Below are positions 22,241 through 33,299 of a stretch of 64,000 nucleotides of DNA, piece after piece (within the stretch, counting starts at the first letter, position 1; every line of letters starts with the position of its first letter). Below the pieces are notes generated by a model. The model saw only the letters and a list, made by a program, of their open reading frames with translations. It had not been told where the DNA came from and made no database searches. Source of the DNA: Hericium rajendrae (lineage: Eukaryota; Basidiomycota; Agaricomycetes; Russulales; Hericiaceae). The translations under genes and the position numbers were made by a program. The DNA is taken from positions 4,898,001-4,962,000 of the forward strand of contig CM065878.1 of NCBI GenBank assembly GCA_033439255.1, read 5' to 3'.

Positions 22241-25200
22241 CCATGGAAGCAAAGTGGAACTGCGAAACCATCGCACCGTTGCGGTGTGCACTTGGCGCGG
22301 ATGTATTTCCTAGACCTGTGCCTGGCGTCGTGAGTCCTGGCCTCCCTCCCTCGTCGTCTCTGGCTTTTGTAAAACATCTAGGCGGATCCAATGAGTCACC
22401 GAGCGAAAATGCGAGACGAGCGCATCGGCGCACGAACGTGGCCGTCCTGGCACGGAGGCAAATATTTTCTAGACCTGTGCACCAATTTTCGTAGTGACGT
22501 CCTTGTCATGTAGGCCCTACCAACGAGCCATACTGATCCATCGGGGTGGAAGTGCGAAACCATCGCACCGGCGCTGTGCACATTGGCCCGCTTCCTCCCC
22601 ACAATTGGCATAGCACTTGCATCTCTGGCAGTGCGAAACCATCGCACCGGGCTCTGATTCGGCCCCTCCATGCTGTTATTCGGTCTCTCCAGCCAGTGTA
22701 CGCACATCGCCGCCACAATAGGTGTCCTAGGCGCGCCTCTGCGTGCTTCATCGTACTCGCCAAACCACGCCGCCGGAACAACGATGCCGCTTTAGGTAAG
22801 TCGCCTTCCCTACATCTCGGCAATGTCTTCATGCTGATGTCACACTTATACAACAGCCAAGGCATTTGCAAGGTGTCCCGGCCTTCTGCAAAATACCTTG
22901 ACGCGCTCCTTTATTCAGCAACGTCCAAAAGCGACGAAAGCTTGTCGTGCGCATGTTGGCCCGGCCTGCCTAGAATCCTTGTCACAGTAGACGCGGTCCT
23001 GCCGTTCTTCGCGCAGGAGCGGCTCTGCGAGTACTGTACCATTTCGATCGTAGGCTCATGGGGGTTGAGCTGTGACCGGAAATTTAGTAGGCTCATTTTG
23101 CGCTAGGCTCACAGTCTGGCTACGACATTATACCTGTTGAAATTGTCGTATAAGATGATTTTAGACTCATCATGATGGATTTCTTCGTGCACAAAGACTT
23201 GTTGCGAAAAAAAATTCAGGTCTTTTGGTCTTTTGTACTCACTTTACTTGAATAATGTACACAACATCTGGGATTGTACATACGGATTTACAGACATGAA
23301 AAAATTTTAGATTTTAGCTATGACCCCTTAGGCTCATGAGCCTATATGAGCTGTGACCAAAGTGCAATTTGGCGTAGCTCAGAGGTCGCTGTGACCTGTG
23401 ACGTGAGCCTACGATCGAAATGGTACAGTGTTAAGTGTGGCCCGGGTGTCCTTCCGATGCTGCGCACACAAGTCTTCAGTCGGTCTCAGTCATAGGGACC
23501 TACAGCCGCCACGACTGCGGCCCCGCCGCGCCGCGCTCGCGCACGTAATCACCCAAGACACGAGTGCGAAAACGGCGCGCCTGCGCCGTGTCCGCTTTGC
23601 ATTTCCGACAAGAACCTATGCAAGAGGATTGGCGGCCTCGTTATACGCAACGCCTGCGTCTGCAGGTGCCGCGCACGAGCCCAGCAATGCCGCGGCCAGG
23701 TGCGAAATTATTACACTGCGCTTTGGATATTTTATTTCGACTTGATTTATCCAGCGAATTTTATTGCATGACTATCATAATGGACTCCGTCTAGGCTGCC
23801 AAAGGTGCGAAAACGTCCTACCGGTGGTAGTTCATGTATTTCTTATACGAGCGCAGCGACATCGTACCCACGTTCCCGTCATGCAGCAGCCAAGTCATCG
23901 AACTGACCACCGCGGACGGCTCCGTCGTCCAAGACAGTGGCGCAAAAACGTCGCACCTGCGCCATGATGCTCGGCACTTTGGAGATCTATGCAAAAGGAC
24001 TGGCGGGCTCGTCCTGCTGCAACTTGCATTTCATTGGAGCCCGACGTATCCAATGCATTTTAGTGCATACGCATCATAATGGACATCGTGCGCTTCTAGG
24101 CCCAAAGTACGAGACATCGCACCGGTGATATATTCCTGCATTTGGCTCACGTATTTCTTTACCCGTACAGCGACATCGTACCCATGTCCTCGTTATGCAG
24201 CCAGCACATCAATGCGGGCGGCTCCGTAATCCAAGACATGGTGCGAAAAGGGCGCACCGGTGCTATGAGGCTGCTTTTGGCGCGGATGCATTTCCGAGAC
24301 ATGGGCAGTGCGGACTGGCAGACATGTTATACGCAATGAACGTTAGCGGATACTGCGCATGCGCCTGTGCCGCGGAGCTGCTGCTGCAGAGGTGAGCTGT
24401 GAGATAGTTGGACACTTTCGGTATCTCGTTTCGGTCTGGCTTGGCCAGCGAATTTTAGTGCATACGCATCACATCATAATGGACGTCGCTGACCGCCCGT
24501 CTAGGCCTCAAGGCAGGTGCGAAAACGGCGCACCGGTGTTATATTGCTGCTTCTTCATCGTGGATCTCTTAATCCAATGCAGTGGCACCGTACACGTCCT
24601 CGTCATGCAGCATCCACATCATCTCAGAATCTCCGTAAACGGCCCCGTAAGTCGTCCAAGACATAGTGCGAAAACGGCGCACCGGTGTTATGAGGCTGCT
24701 TTTGGCGCGGATACATTTCTGAGACCTTTGCTATGGACCGTCAGACTAGCTACGTGGCAACAAAGGCGTACAGTAGGTCCCGCGCACGGGCGCGCAACGC
24801 AGCGGTGAGTTGCTAAATTGTCTTACTGGCGTTTTGGATATTTCGTTCCACCTCGACTTATCCAGCGAATATCATCGCATTCGCATCGTAATGGACGTCG
24901 CAGACCGTCCGTCTAGGCTTCAGATGCAGGTGCGAAAACGTCGCACCGGCGCTGTGATGCTGTGTTTGGCCGGAGGTATATTCCAAACTTGTGCACTAAT
25001 TCGTCCTGACAGCCCGTGACTGCGCAGGCCCTCGTCAAACCTTCTCGGAGACTGCGGACGCGTCCAGCATGCAGAACTGTGAACCATCGCACCGGAACTC
25101 CGTTTTACAGCTCTAGCGGTGAATTGTACCGTTCGAACTTCGCCTTGCGCGCGTCGGGCTCCCTGTCAAAATCCTCGCTTTGTGCCGACGGGCTGCAGGC

Positions 25201-25640
25201 TGCAGGCTGTCCCAGGTGCAGGTGTAGATGCGAAAACGTCGTAACGCTTCGGGCGCGGATGCATTTCCGAGACCTGCACAGCTTCGCGCGGACGTCCTAG
25301 ACAGCGACCAAGGTTCGTGCAGACATAGCCGAATGCAACAGGCACTCCCCAGACTTGTGTCGTGAGTCGTAACCCCACATACTCGCCCTATTAACTGCTT
25401 GTTCCAGCGGGGTGAAACTGCGAAAACAGCGCACCGGCGCCCCAGCCGGCGCCCCGACTTTTCAAGACCTCCGAAGCCCACATACATTTCCGTATCGCGG
25501 TCTGGTGCACGCCCTCCCCAGCGACCTCGTATGGCACGTAGTATGTTCCCCTTGACAGGCAGCATCGAACGCGAGACCATCGCATCGGCGCTTTGGCAGG
25601 CCGATCCCCCGCACCATTCTTCACCGTCGTCATAATGGAT
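22240..25640. repeat. Degenerate satellite-like array with a 17-nt hairpin motif
   Basis: About 15 copies of GTGCGAAAACGTCGCAC-like sequence, usually followed by CGG, start near 22260, 22552, 22631, 23564, 23805, 23940, 24107, 24241, 24517, 24666, 24930, 25076, 25228, 25418 and 25569. Most intervals are 134-152 bp or about twice that (264-292). Other shared words occur at fixed relative places: GGCGCGGATGCATTTCCGAGAC, ATCATAATGGACGTCGC (near 23776, 24076, 24475, 24886, 25631) and CGTCCTCGTCATGCAGC. The best description is an old tandem repeat of about 145 bp that has diverged. No protein frame runs through it. Confidence 0.7.
23033..23429. mobile_element. MITE-like element with 25-bp terminal inverted repeats
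   Basis: The left end CTGTACCATTTCGATCGTAG (then GCTCA) at 23034-23058 is matched exactly in reverse complement at 23404-23428. The interior is AT-richer, has no ORF of note, and carries GAGCTGTGACC words near both ends. A clear target-site duplication was not found. It interrupts the satellite-like array. Confidence 0.75.
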
Positions 25641-26484
25641 GTCGCACTCGCCAGCACCCTACAATTTACTTTTCATCCTCGGGTCCGCGGTGCGCACTGA
25701 AACTCCAGTGCGCTAGTCGGACCGCTACACAAATAGCGTGCCGACGCTCTGGATTGCTGGACCGGCACCATCTGTTCATAGTCAGAAGATTGTGTTGCAG
25801 GTACGCGTTTCCTGCGGTTTCAACTTGGTAAAACGTCTGCGACAGTGTCAGAGATATCGCACAGGGCGTCCAAGGCCGCAGATGGCCATTTGCGCGCGAG
25901 ATAATAATGTACACTCTGGCAATATCATATCTTGCGCCGCCGAGAACTATGGGCACGAAATTTTTTTTTTTTTGGACAAGCTGTATGTTTAGATAGCCAC
26001 TATCCCATACATCTGAGACTGTAGATACTAATGACCTAGGGCACGAAATTTACTCCGCCAAAAATACATCAACCACCTATATACACAGTACACAGTACCC
26101 TGCAATTTACAGCGAGTGCGGGCACGATGCGTCCTCGGACCTGAGGAGCATCTCCTCGTATGCAGACGAACGGAGGTACAGTACGCGTTCCCCACGTACA
26201 GCCTCGAGGACATCTTGCGACAGCCGAAGGCCGCAGCCAGCCATCTGTACGTCAAGACAACACTCTGATCCACATTCTGACATCGTCACATCTCAGCATC
26301 CTGAGCGCGGAGCCCACCCCAGCATTAAGCATATACAATACCAACAATCGGCAGGACGTCTGCGACAGCGTCGGGTGCGGCGGGGATATTATACAACATA
26401 TCCCAGGCCGCAGATAGTCCTCCGCGCTCGAGATAATGATAATAATGTACATTCTGGCAATGTCGCATCCGGCCACGAGCTGAA
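25641..26484. repeat. Local direct repeats before the LPMO array
   Basis: Related stretches at about 25800-25960, 26180-26250 and 26330-26480 share GTCTGCGACAG, AAGGCCGCAGAT and GAGATAATAATGTACA-CTCTGGCAAT words. No gene is seen. Confidence 0.45.
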
Positions 26485-27249
26485 GGCCGGGGCGGGCCCT
26501 CGGGACGCGCCAAATGGCCTCGGAACAGCGAAGCGCAGACGTCATTCGATGCATCTGGCATGGGGACTCCGGGCATGCATCGTACATGGCGTCGGACCAT
26601 GGTGAAACGGCGGTATCGCCGTGTTTCTGCGGCGGAGTGGGCGAGCGAAAGGCGCCGTTGGGCACTGCAGCGCCATATCGAGGCCAGAAAGTGGCGCGTT
26701 GTGTCTCAGCGAGCTGGAGAACACGTCGTGCGGTGATGTTCGTGGTGTAGAAGGGGCCGTGTCGCGAGTCGAAGGGGGGCGGAGTGCACAGATCGGGATG
26801 CGCGAGATCGCCTCGGAACGGCGGGGCGAGGACGGTGTTCGGTGCGCGCAGTGACGACGAGTCGGGAACGTGTCGCTCGAGGCGTCGGATTGTGCGAGCA
26901 CCCCGTAAATGCTGCATGAACGCGGGGTGAGGAGCGTGAACGGCGAGTGGGAATGAGCATACATACCTGGAACTGTTTGCTGTGCCTCGACTGCTCAGTA
27001 TCATCTCAGTTGGCCTTTTCTGAATCGCGCACGTTCGGCGTCGGGTTCGGGGCGCTGAGCGGCGGGGATGTGTCTCGAGGGCGTGTTGATGTGCGGTCGC
27101 CGCGTCCGACGCAGCTCGTTCAAGTGCTGAGGACGGGGTCGCCGCATAGCGTAGCAATCGCGTGTCGCGTCGGTCTTTGGATTGCGAGCTTGTCGTTGTG
27201 TGAGAGCGCAGAGCGCGAGTGCAGAATGAGTGCGGCGGTGAACAAGTCG

Positions 27250-27505
27250 AAGTTGGAGTGAAATGCAAGCATCCGCGTCAAATGGACGCGGACGCGCCGC
27301 GGCGAAGGAAAGAACAAAGTCCCATATCGCAAAACACGCGCATGTCTTCGAAATATTGAAGAACAACTACTACAATAATGTTACAACTACAATAAAATAC
27401 ACCCTACACCACTAAATACGCAAATAAAACTACTCCCCGCTCATAAATACCTCGTCAGCGTCGTTATCTCGTCAGTGTTGTCTAACAGTCCGTGGTCGCC
27501 AGCGA
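27250..27505 (-). terminator. 3' flank of LPMO copy 1
   Basis: AT-rich DNA after the stop codon with TTTATTTGCG and repeated TTGTAG words on the minus strand. It is conserved after copies 2 (about 40,320-40,514) and 3 (about 52,590-52,775). This is a plausible 3' untranslated and polyadenylation region. Confidence 0.4.
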
Positions 27506-28639
27506 TCACGAGTGTCCAATGAACCCCCTCAACGCCGCGCTCCACCGCGCGCGCTGCACATGTCTTGCGTACCCGCCCGCCCCGCGCACGAGGCTGCGCT
27601 TCGCGTTCGCAGCGTCGCGCTTGCGCAGGCCGCACGTCTTGCTGCCGCTCGTCGCGCCCTGCGGCGGCGCGGTGCTCGCCGGCCGTCCTGCACTGGCGGA
27701 AGTGGGCGCGGAGGACGCGGTGACGGTCGCGCTGACAGTCGCGCTGCCGCTGAGCACGCCCGACGGAGCCTGGCCGCCGTTATCGGAGGCAGAGTCGGCG
27801 GGGGCGGCGAGGTTGGAGACGGGCGGGCCGGGGAAGACGTACGTGTTGCCGGGGTTGAAGATGTCCTTGTCGAAGATGCCGGGGTCATTATCGCTGTACG
27901 CACCCGGGAAACTAACGAGGTCCGCGCTATCGGGCTGCGTGGAGCCAGAGCCGGCGACGCGGACTTGCGTGCAGGAGGGGTAGAACTCGGCGCCGCCGAG
28001 GGAGTCGGCGAGGTGCAGCGCGATGATCTCGTGCCGGATGAGGTAGTCGCCGGGCGCGAGGTCGGTCGGGAGCGTCACGCTGATCGCTTGGCCCTGCTCT
28101 GTGTACGGGTGAGGAGGGAGGGGGGAGGGGGAGGGGAAGTACGCACGGACGTCGGCTTGGAACCACTGGACGCCGTTGGAGTTGGGTTTTTGGCCGAGCT
28201 CGTCGATCTTGAACCATTGGGCGCCGGTGCCGTTGAAGGTGTCGCAGGTGCCCTGGCAGCGCGCCATGTAGGTCATGAGCGGGCCGATCTCGTGCGGCCA
28301 CTGTGCGTGCGTTAGCAGCATCGACATTTAAAAAGGAGAGATACGCACATTGGTATTGTCGCCGTCCTTCCAGAGGAACTGGACGACGCTGCCGGGGTTG
28401 GCTGGCGCGACCTGGGACGCGAGCTGCGCAGCCTGGCCGCAGAGCATGAAGGGGTTGTCGGCGCCCTTGACGGGGCCGATGTCGTCGATCTGGCGGATGG
28501 GGGACGGGTTGGATTTCCCGTTGGGGACGTTGCCGACGTGGGTGGTGCCGTCGATGGTCACGTTGGCGAGGTAGCCGTGGGCGAGGGCGGACGGCGCGAG
28601 GGAGAGCGCGAGGGCGAGGAGGAGGGCGGAGCGGGACAT
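27506..28639 (-). CDS. AA9 lytic polysaccharide monooxygenase, copy 1
   Basis: Exons 28639-28349, 28300-28147, 28098-27506; introns are both 48 nt; 345 aa. A signal peptide of 20 residues ends ...LAPSALA and exposes H21 (HGYLANVTI), the N-terminal copper-brace histidine. The second brace histidine is H100 in WPHEIGP. The H171 region (RHEIIALH) and Y188 (AEFYPSC) complete the active site. Disulphide cysteines and the 'FKIDE' element of AA9 are present. After the catalytic domain comes a Ser/Ala/Pro-rich linker and a basic tail with CGLRKR. The enzyme should cleave cellulose or related glucans oxidatively outside the cell, using copper and peroxide or oxygen. Position 186, usually Gln in the QFYPSC motif, is Glu. 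It heads unit 1 of the tandem array. Confidence 0.9.
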
Positions 28640-28835
28640 GGTGGGTCGACTGGTGGCTCGTCAAGAGCGCGGGGGAGGATTAGAAAAGGGACGGGGGAGC
28701 GTGGTAGGTGGGTCGGGCGATTGAAGGCCATTGTGTGCTGCATGGCTGCAGACAACGCGGAGTCGCCTCGAGGCTAGCGCTGCGTGACGCGTCGGGCAAG
28801 TGACCGCGTTACGGGCGCTTGTTTCTGTGGGCGCG
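28640..28835 (-). promoter_or_regulatory. Conserved LPMO upstream region, copy 1
   Basis: About 190 bp directly before the start codon is almost unchanged in all three copies, including CCTCGAGGCTAGCGCTGCGT and GCAAGTGACCGCGTTACGGG. Homology then drops. The shared block probably holds the core promoter. No regulator site is assigned. Confidence 0.4.
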
Positions 28836-28981
28836 AGTTCTCGTGGATCTCGATCCCACGTACCGAGCGCAACTCTTCAAGTCTGTCTGTCTCGTATTCT
28901 GCCTCGGCATCCGATCCACGATCTCGCTTCGCCCGTGGGACAGTGTACCGAGGGCAATGGTGAGACTTAGTCGTATTTCTT

Positions 28982-29079
28982 GTATCTAAAGACCCCAGGG
29001 AACTCAGTTGTATGCTCGACTTGTCGTTTTTCTAGTATCTAAGGACCCCGAAGGACCCAGTTGTGTAGCTCGACTTGTT
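28982..29079. repeat. Two-copy 55-bp direct repeat in unit 1
   Basis: TATCTAAAGACCCCAGGGAA and TATCTAAGGACCCCGAAGGA each lead into CAGTTGT and CTCGACTTGT. The pair is repeated in units 2 (about 41,960) and 3 (about 54,236). Confidence 0.55.
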
Positions 29080-29575
29080 CTATTTTCGAGTCTCTAGTAT
29101 TCTGACTCGTCGTTCTCGCTCGAGTCCTTTCATTTACTGACCCATGTGCGCTGATTGGCTCCGCACTTTCTAGCTTTTTTCTGACCTTTTCCGCCCGATC
29201 TCGACCTCACTCGCGCCCGTTATCGCTATACCCGTCCAACGCGACCATAATACCGCCGTGAAACACCTCAACAGCGTCGCGCACCGGCGTCAATCACGTT
29301 CATCGTGAGGACGAGCCCGCCATTTCCACGCACAACCTGAAAACCGGCCGTCCGTCGAACGGCTAAGCAGTCCGCGCCGATGATGGCACTCTGCGCGGTA
29401 TTGGAGATGGCTGAAACGGGATGAGAAGGTCGCAAAACGCGACAAATGCTGCGAAACACGAAAAGGTCAGTTTGCGTGTAATTTCGCACGAAACGGCGAC
29501 TTACCCTCGCCCAGACTTGCAGCCAACCCGGGACGAACGCGAGGGCCCCGTCGCCAAGATTCCCGCCATCGGAGA

Positions 29576-30239
29576 AACTTGACGATGACGCCTCCGTCCG
29601 CATAGCACGCGCTCGACTTCGAAGGTACTGCGAGGAATTCGTCGAAATCGGCGGCCGCATGCGCGACAATTGACTCTGCACCCTCACCGACGAGATTCGT
29701 CAATACAACGCCGATCGTGGGTATCTGGAGCGACGCGCGGAATCCGCGACTTGTCGACCTTGACGATGACGCCCTCGGGGTATGATTGAGGCTGCGCGGG
29801 AGTCCGGATGGTATCTACGGGACCGGGTGCAAATAGAGTCTGCCAGCTACCGGCGTGGACTGGTGACGGCGATTGAGCGACGCATTCGCGCGCGTCATAC
29901 TTGACGATGACGCCCCCGGGGTGTGTTGGAGGCTGCGCGGGACTCCGAATGGTGTCCACGGAAGTGAGCGAAGGCGGCACGCGACCGACCCGCGTCGTGG
30001 ACGGGATTGGTGATGGGACTCGCCCGTCGTGCTCCTCAGATGAGTCCAGAGCGACGCGTTCGCGCGCGTCGTACTTGACGATGACGCCCTCGGGTTGTGA
30101 ACGATAGCGAGGCCACGCGGGAGTTCGGACCGTGCTACAAGGCGGCGGCATCGGTGTGCGGAGTGTAGCTGACTTCTGCGAGGAAGCGCGTGTGTGCGCC
30201 GAAGCAGCGTATACGACACGTCATACTTGACGATGACGC
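29576..30239 (-). repeat. Left cluster of the 16-bp motif, unit 1
   Basis: ACTTGACGATGACGCC or a close variant occurs five times (29576, 29757, 29898, 30072, 30224), all in this orientation. Flanks such as GCGCGCGTCGT before it and CTCGGGGTGTG after it are partly shared. Confidence 0.7.
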
Positions 30240-30460
30240 CCTTGGGCGTGATTGCAGCGTCCGCGAGACCGTGCGTGAGATGGAGCGAAGGTCGAAGGCG
30301 GTGGAATCGGATGCGAGGAGCGGCGGGATCGAAGACAGGTACGCTCCACGCGTATGAGAACACAGTCGGGGCGTGGCAGATTCTGCCAACATGCGGAAAG
30401 GTAAGCACGTTTTCCTCGCATAAAATCGTGGTACAGACATATGTTGTCATGCAGGTCTCG

Positions 30461-32760
30461 CGATGGGCTGCGCCCATCGCTCGCAGACGACGTCCCGGCG
30501 GAGGCCCGCTGACGGGGACTCCGTACATCTAACCTTCGAGCGCGCCTGCTGCTCGGCGCGGGCCTCGAAAGGTTGGAAATCTGGGTGAAAACATCTGTTT
30601 TCAGAGCCTTGGTAAGTACATATTCATTCCGACGAATTCCGATCGAAATTGACTTACCGAAACACAAAACGGACCGCAGAACCCGCAGAATACACACGCG
30701 AAGACAATCGGCGGGCTTCGCCCGCCTCCCGCCAAGCGCAACGTGAGCGTCGCATCGACGCTCACTTCGTAAGTCTTGTCCTATTGATCAGTAGGCCGCT
30801 CGGCGCGGGCCACTGGATTCTCAAATTCTCGGGACACAGAACGACCTTTGTACACATGTAGGTGAGCATGAAAAGATCTCGGTTAAATCTCGCTGAAAAC
30901 AACTCACTGCGACACAAATGGACATCCGGCAGACCCGCAAAACCCGCGTCTGCCTTGCGCCATTGCGTGCGGCGGGCTACGCCCGCCTCCCGCCGAGCGT
31001 GACGTGAGCATCGCACCGACGCTCACTCCGCAAGCTTTCTCCTATGGACCAGTAGGCCGCTCGGCGCGGGCCACTGGATCCTGCGATTTTAAGGACAAAA
31101 AGTGACGTTTCTATGTATACAGGTGAGCATGAAAACATCTCAGCTAATCGTGACTGAAAAGAGCTCACAAGTACATAAAAAGGCGTTTTCCGGACCTTCA
31201 GAACCCGCGCTTTCCGCATGCAAACATGGTCGGCAGGCTGCGCCCGCCTCGCGTCCAGCGGGGCCGTGAGCGTCAATTTGACGCTCACGCCGTAGGCTTC
31301 ATCCCATGGACCGGTAGGCCGCTCGGCGCGGGCCACTGAATCCCGGGATTTCGGGAACAGAAACAGTGTTTCTATGCTTACAGGTGAGCATGAAAAGATA
31401 TGAATTAAGCATCACTGAAAACAACTCACAGTAATGCAAATGGACACCCACCAGGCCCGGAAAGCCTGCGCCGTCCTGACCCCATTGCGTACGGCGGGCT
31501 ACGCCCGCCGAGCGCCGAGCGTGAGTGAGCGTCGCACCGACGCTCATTCCGTGCGCTTTGTCCTATGGACCAGCAGGCCGCTCGGCGCGGGCCACCGGAT
31601 CTTGAAAGTTTGGCGAAAAAAGGGATCTTTTGAAAGCCCCGTGAGTACCCATTGACCTCGGCTAATAACAGTGAAAAATGACTTACAGGACGCGAAAACG
31701 CAGTGCGCACGCAGCCAGATACCGACTGAAGGTGTCCGTCGGGCTACGCCCGACTCCGCACGCAGGACGCGAAATGAGCGCTAGCGCAGACCACAGGGCG
31801 CGGCGCTGGCTGGGCTCCGCCCAGCAGCGCGCAGGCATCGTCAGGGCCAACGAGGCCCTGACATCGAAGGCCTTGCCCTAAGGACGTGGTCGCCGCTCGG
31901 CGCGGGCCACTGGAGCTCAGAAAAAAGGCACCTGAAAACGAGTTTTTAAAGACCTGGTGAGTATCACTTCCACTCGGCTAATTTCACTACGAAACACTCA
32001 CCAGCGCCGCCGCAAAATGTCCTAATATGACGCGGAATAACTTCCGATGGCACAAGGAGTCGGCGGGCTTCGCCCGCCTCCTATGCTCGCGATATCGACA
32101 TCGACGGACAGTCGATCCCGACTCCGAATGCCCCACCTATGAGCATGGTCGCCGCTCGGCGCAGGCCTCTGGATCTCGGAAAAAGGTGCCCGAAAACGAG
32201 CTTCTAGAGGCCTGGTGAGTTTCACTTCCACGCAGCTAATTTCACTGCGAAACGCTCACCATGGCTGTCGTAGAATCGTGGAATACGATGCAGAATGACT
32301 CTCGATGGCGCGAGAAGTCGGCGGGCTTCGCCCGCCTCCTGCGCCCGCGACATTGACATGGATGAAACGTTGCTGCCGACTCCGAGTCCCTCACCTACGA
32401 GCGTGGTTGCCGCTCGGCGCGGGCCTCTGGACCTCAGAAAAAGGGTGCCAAAAACTTATTTTTGGAAGCCCGTTGAGTACTCATTCAGCTCGCATAGTGG
32501 TAGTGAAAATGGCTCACCAGGATGCAGAAAAGCGATGCGTGAATCTTCAACGCAATTCGCATGCCTATCGTGCTGGGCTGCATCGAATTCCATGGGCCCA
32601 TCGCTTCCAGAAGGTGCAAACCGAGCGCCAGGGCGGAATACAATGCACCACATGTCCTGCACTATGCCCACTAGCGTGCAGGTGATGTCGGGGCCCCCAG
32701 CAATTAAAGCCTCAGGCTAAGAGGAGGGTTGTCGCTAGGCGCGGGTCACTCAACATCGAA
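30461..32760 (+). repeat. Hairpin-module array, unit 1 (9 modules)
   Basis: The box GCCGCTCGGCGCGGGCC recurs near 30547, 30794, 31054, 31316, 31576, 31889, 32149, 32409 and, degenerate, 32727: mostly every 259-262 bp, twice about 315. Each module has, in order, a spacer of about 48 bp, a GC hairpin such as GGCGGGCTTCGCCCGCC, often a second hairpin (GTGAGCGTCG, loop CAC, CGACGCTCAC), then the box. Open frames occur on both strands, but stops and frame changes differ between copies. I therefore treat the array as a structured repeat, coding status unproven. Confidence 0.75.
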
Positions 32761-32799
32761 AACCTGGTCAGGAAGTCCGGCTTTCTGCGAGGACAGGTG

Positions 32800-33290
32800 A
32801 GTACTTGTGTATCCCAACTAATTACACCGAAACGTGACGCACCAGATACAGACGGCGCTGCGCACGCTGCAAGAGCTCGCATTGTGACAGCATAGATCGG
32901 GCTGCGCCCCAAGTATGCGGAACTGTCGATGCAAACTTCGAATACCTTGCTGAGTTGCTCCGTGGGCGCGCAGACCGAGGGCCCCAAAGCCTTTGTCGAA
33001 TTCATGTGCCAAACCCCCGCTTTTCTGCAACTACAGGTGAGCTCTACTAAAGAAACCTTGACTAACAGCCTCATAAGAGCACTCACCAGGGCAACATTTC
33101 AGCCTCGAGAACATATGCAACAAAGTGTCGATGGATCACGATGACGCGGACTGCGAGCCTGCCTCGGTGGTGGGCGGCAGACAATAATACCTGCGATTCC
33201 CGAGCACTAGGTGAGTATGTATATGAATGCGCTGATTAAAGGATAATGTACTCACCCGATTGAAGATTCTCTGTCTGTTTCAAAGAAAAC
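32800..33290. repeat. Decayed modules after the array, unit 1
   Basis: Spacer-like segments continue (GGTGAGTACTTG near 32798, GGTGAGCTCT near 33036, GGTGAGTATG near 33213), but without the hairpins and box. Confidence 0.5.
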
Positions 33291-33299
33291 ACGATCGCC

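Noticed and set aside
22240-25640. CRISPR-like repeat-spacer array
   Set aside because: The repeat copies are too diverged and their spacing too long, and the genome is eukaryotic with spliceosomal introns.
26252-27268. 338-codon minus-strand frame with partial counterparts at 39.2-40.0 and 51.4-52.3 kb
   Set aside because: The counterparts are split by a stop and a one-base shift near 39,780, and no domain is seen. GC-rich repeated DNA explains the open frames.
29684-30151. Protein with repeated GVIVKYDAR peptide on the minus strand
   Set aside because: The peptide is the translation of the 16-bp motif. Repeats are in frame at 141 and 174 bp here, but the frame is lost between other copies and in units 2 and 3, and the same motif reads GVIVKL on the other strand on the right side.
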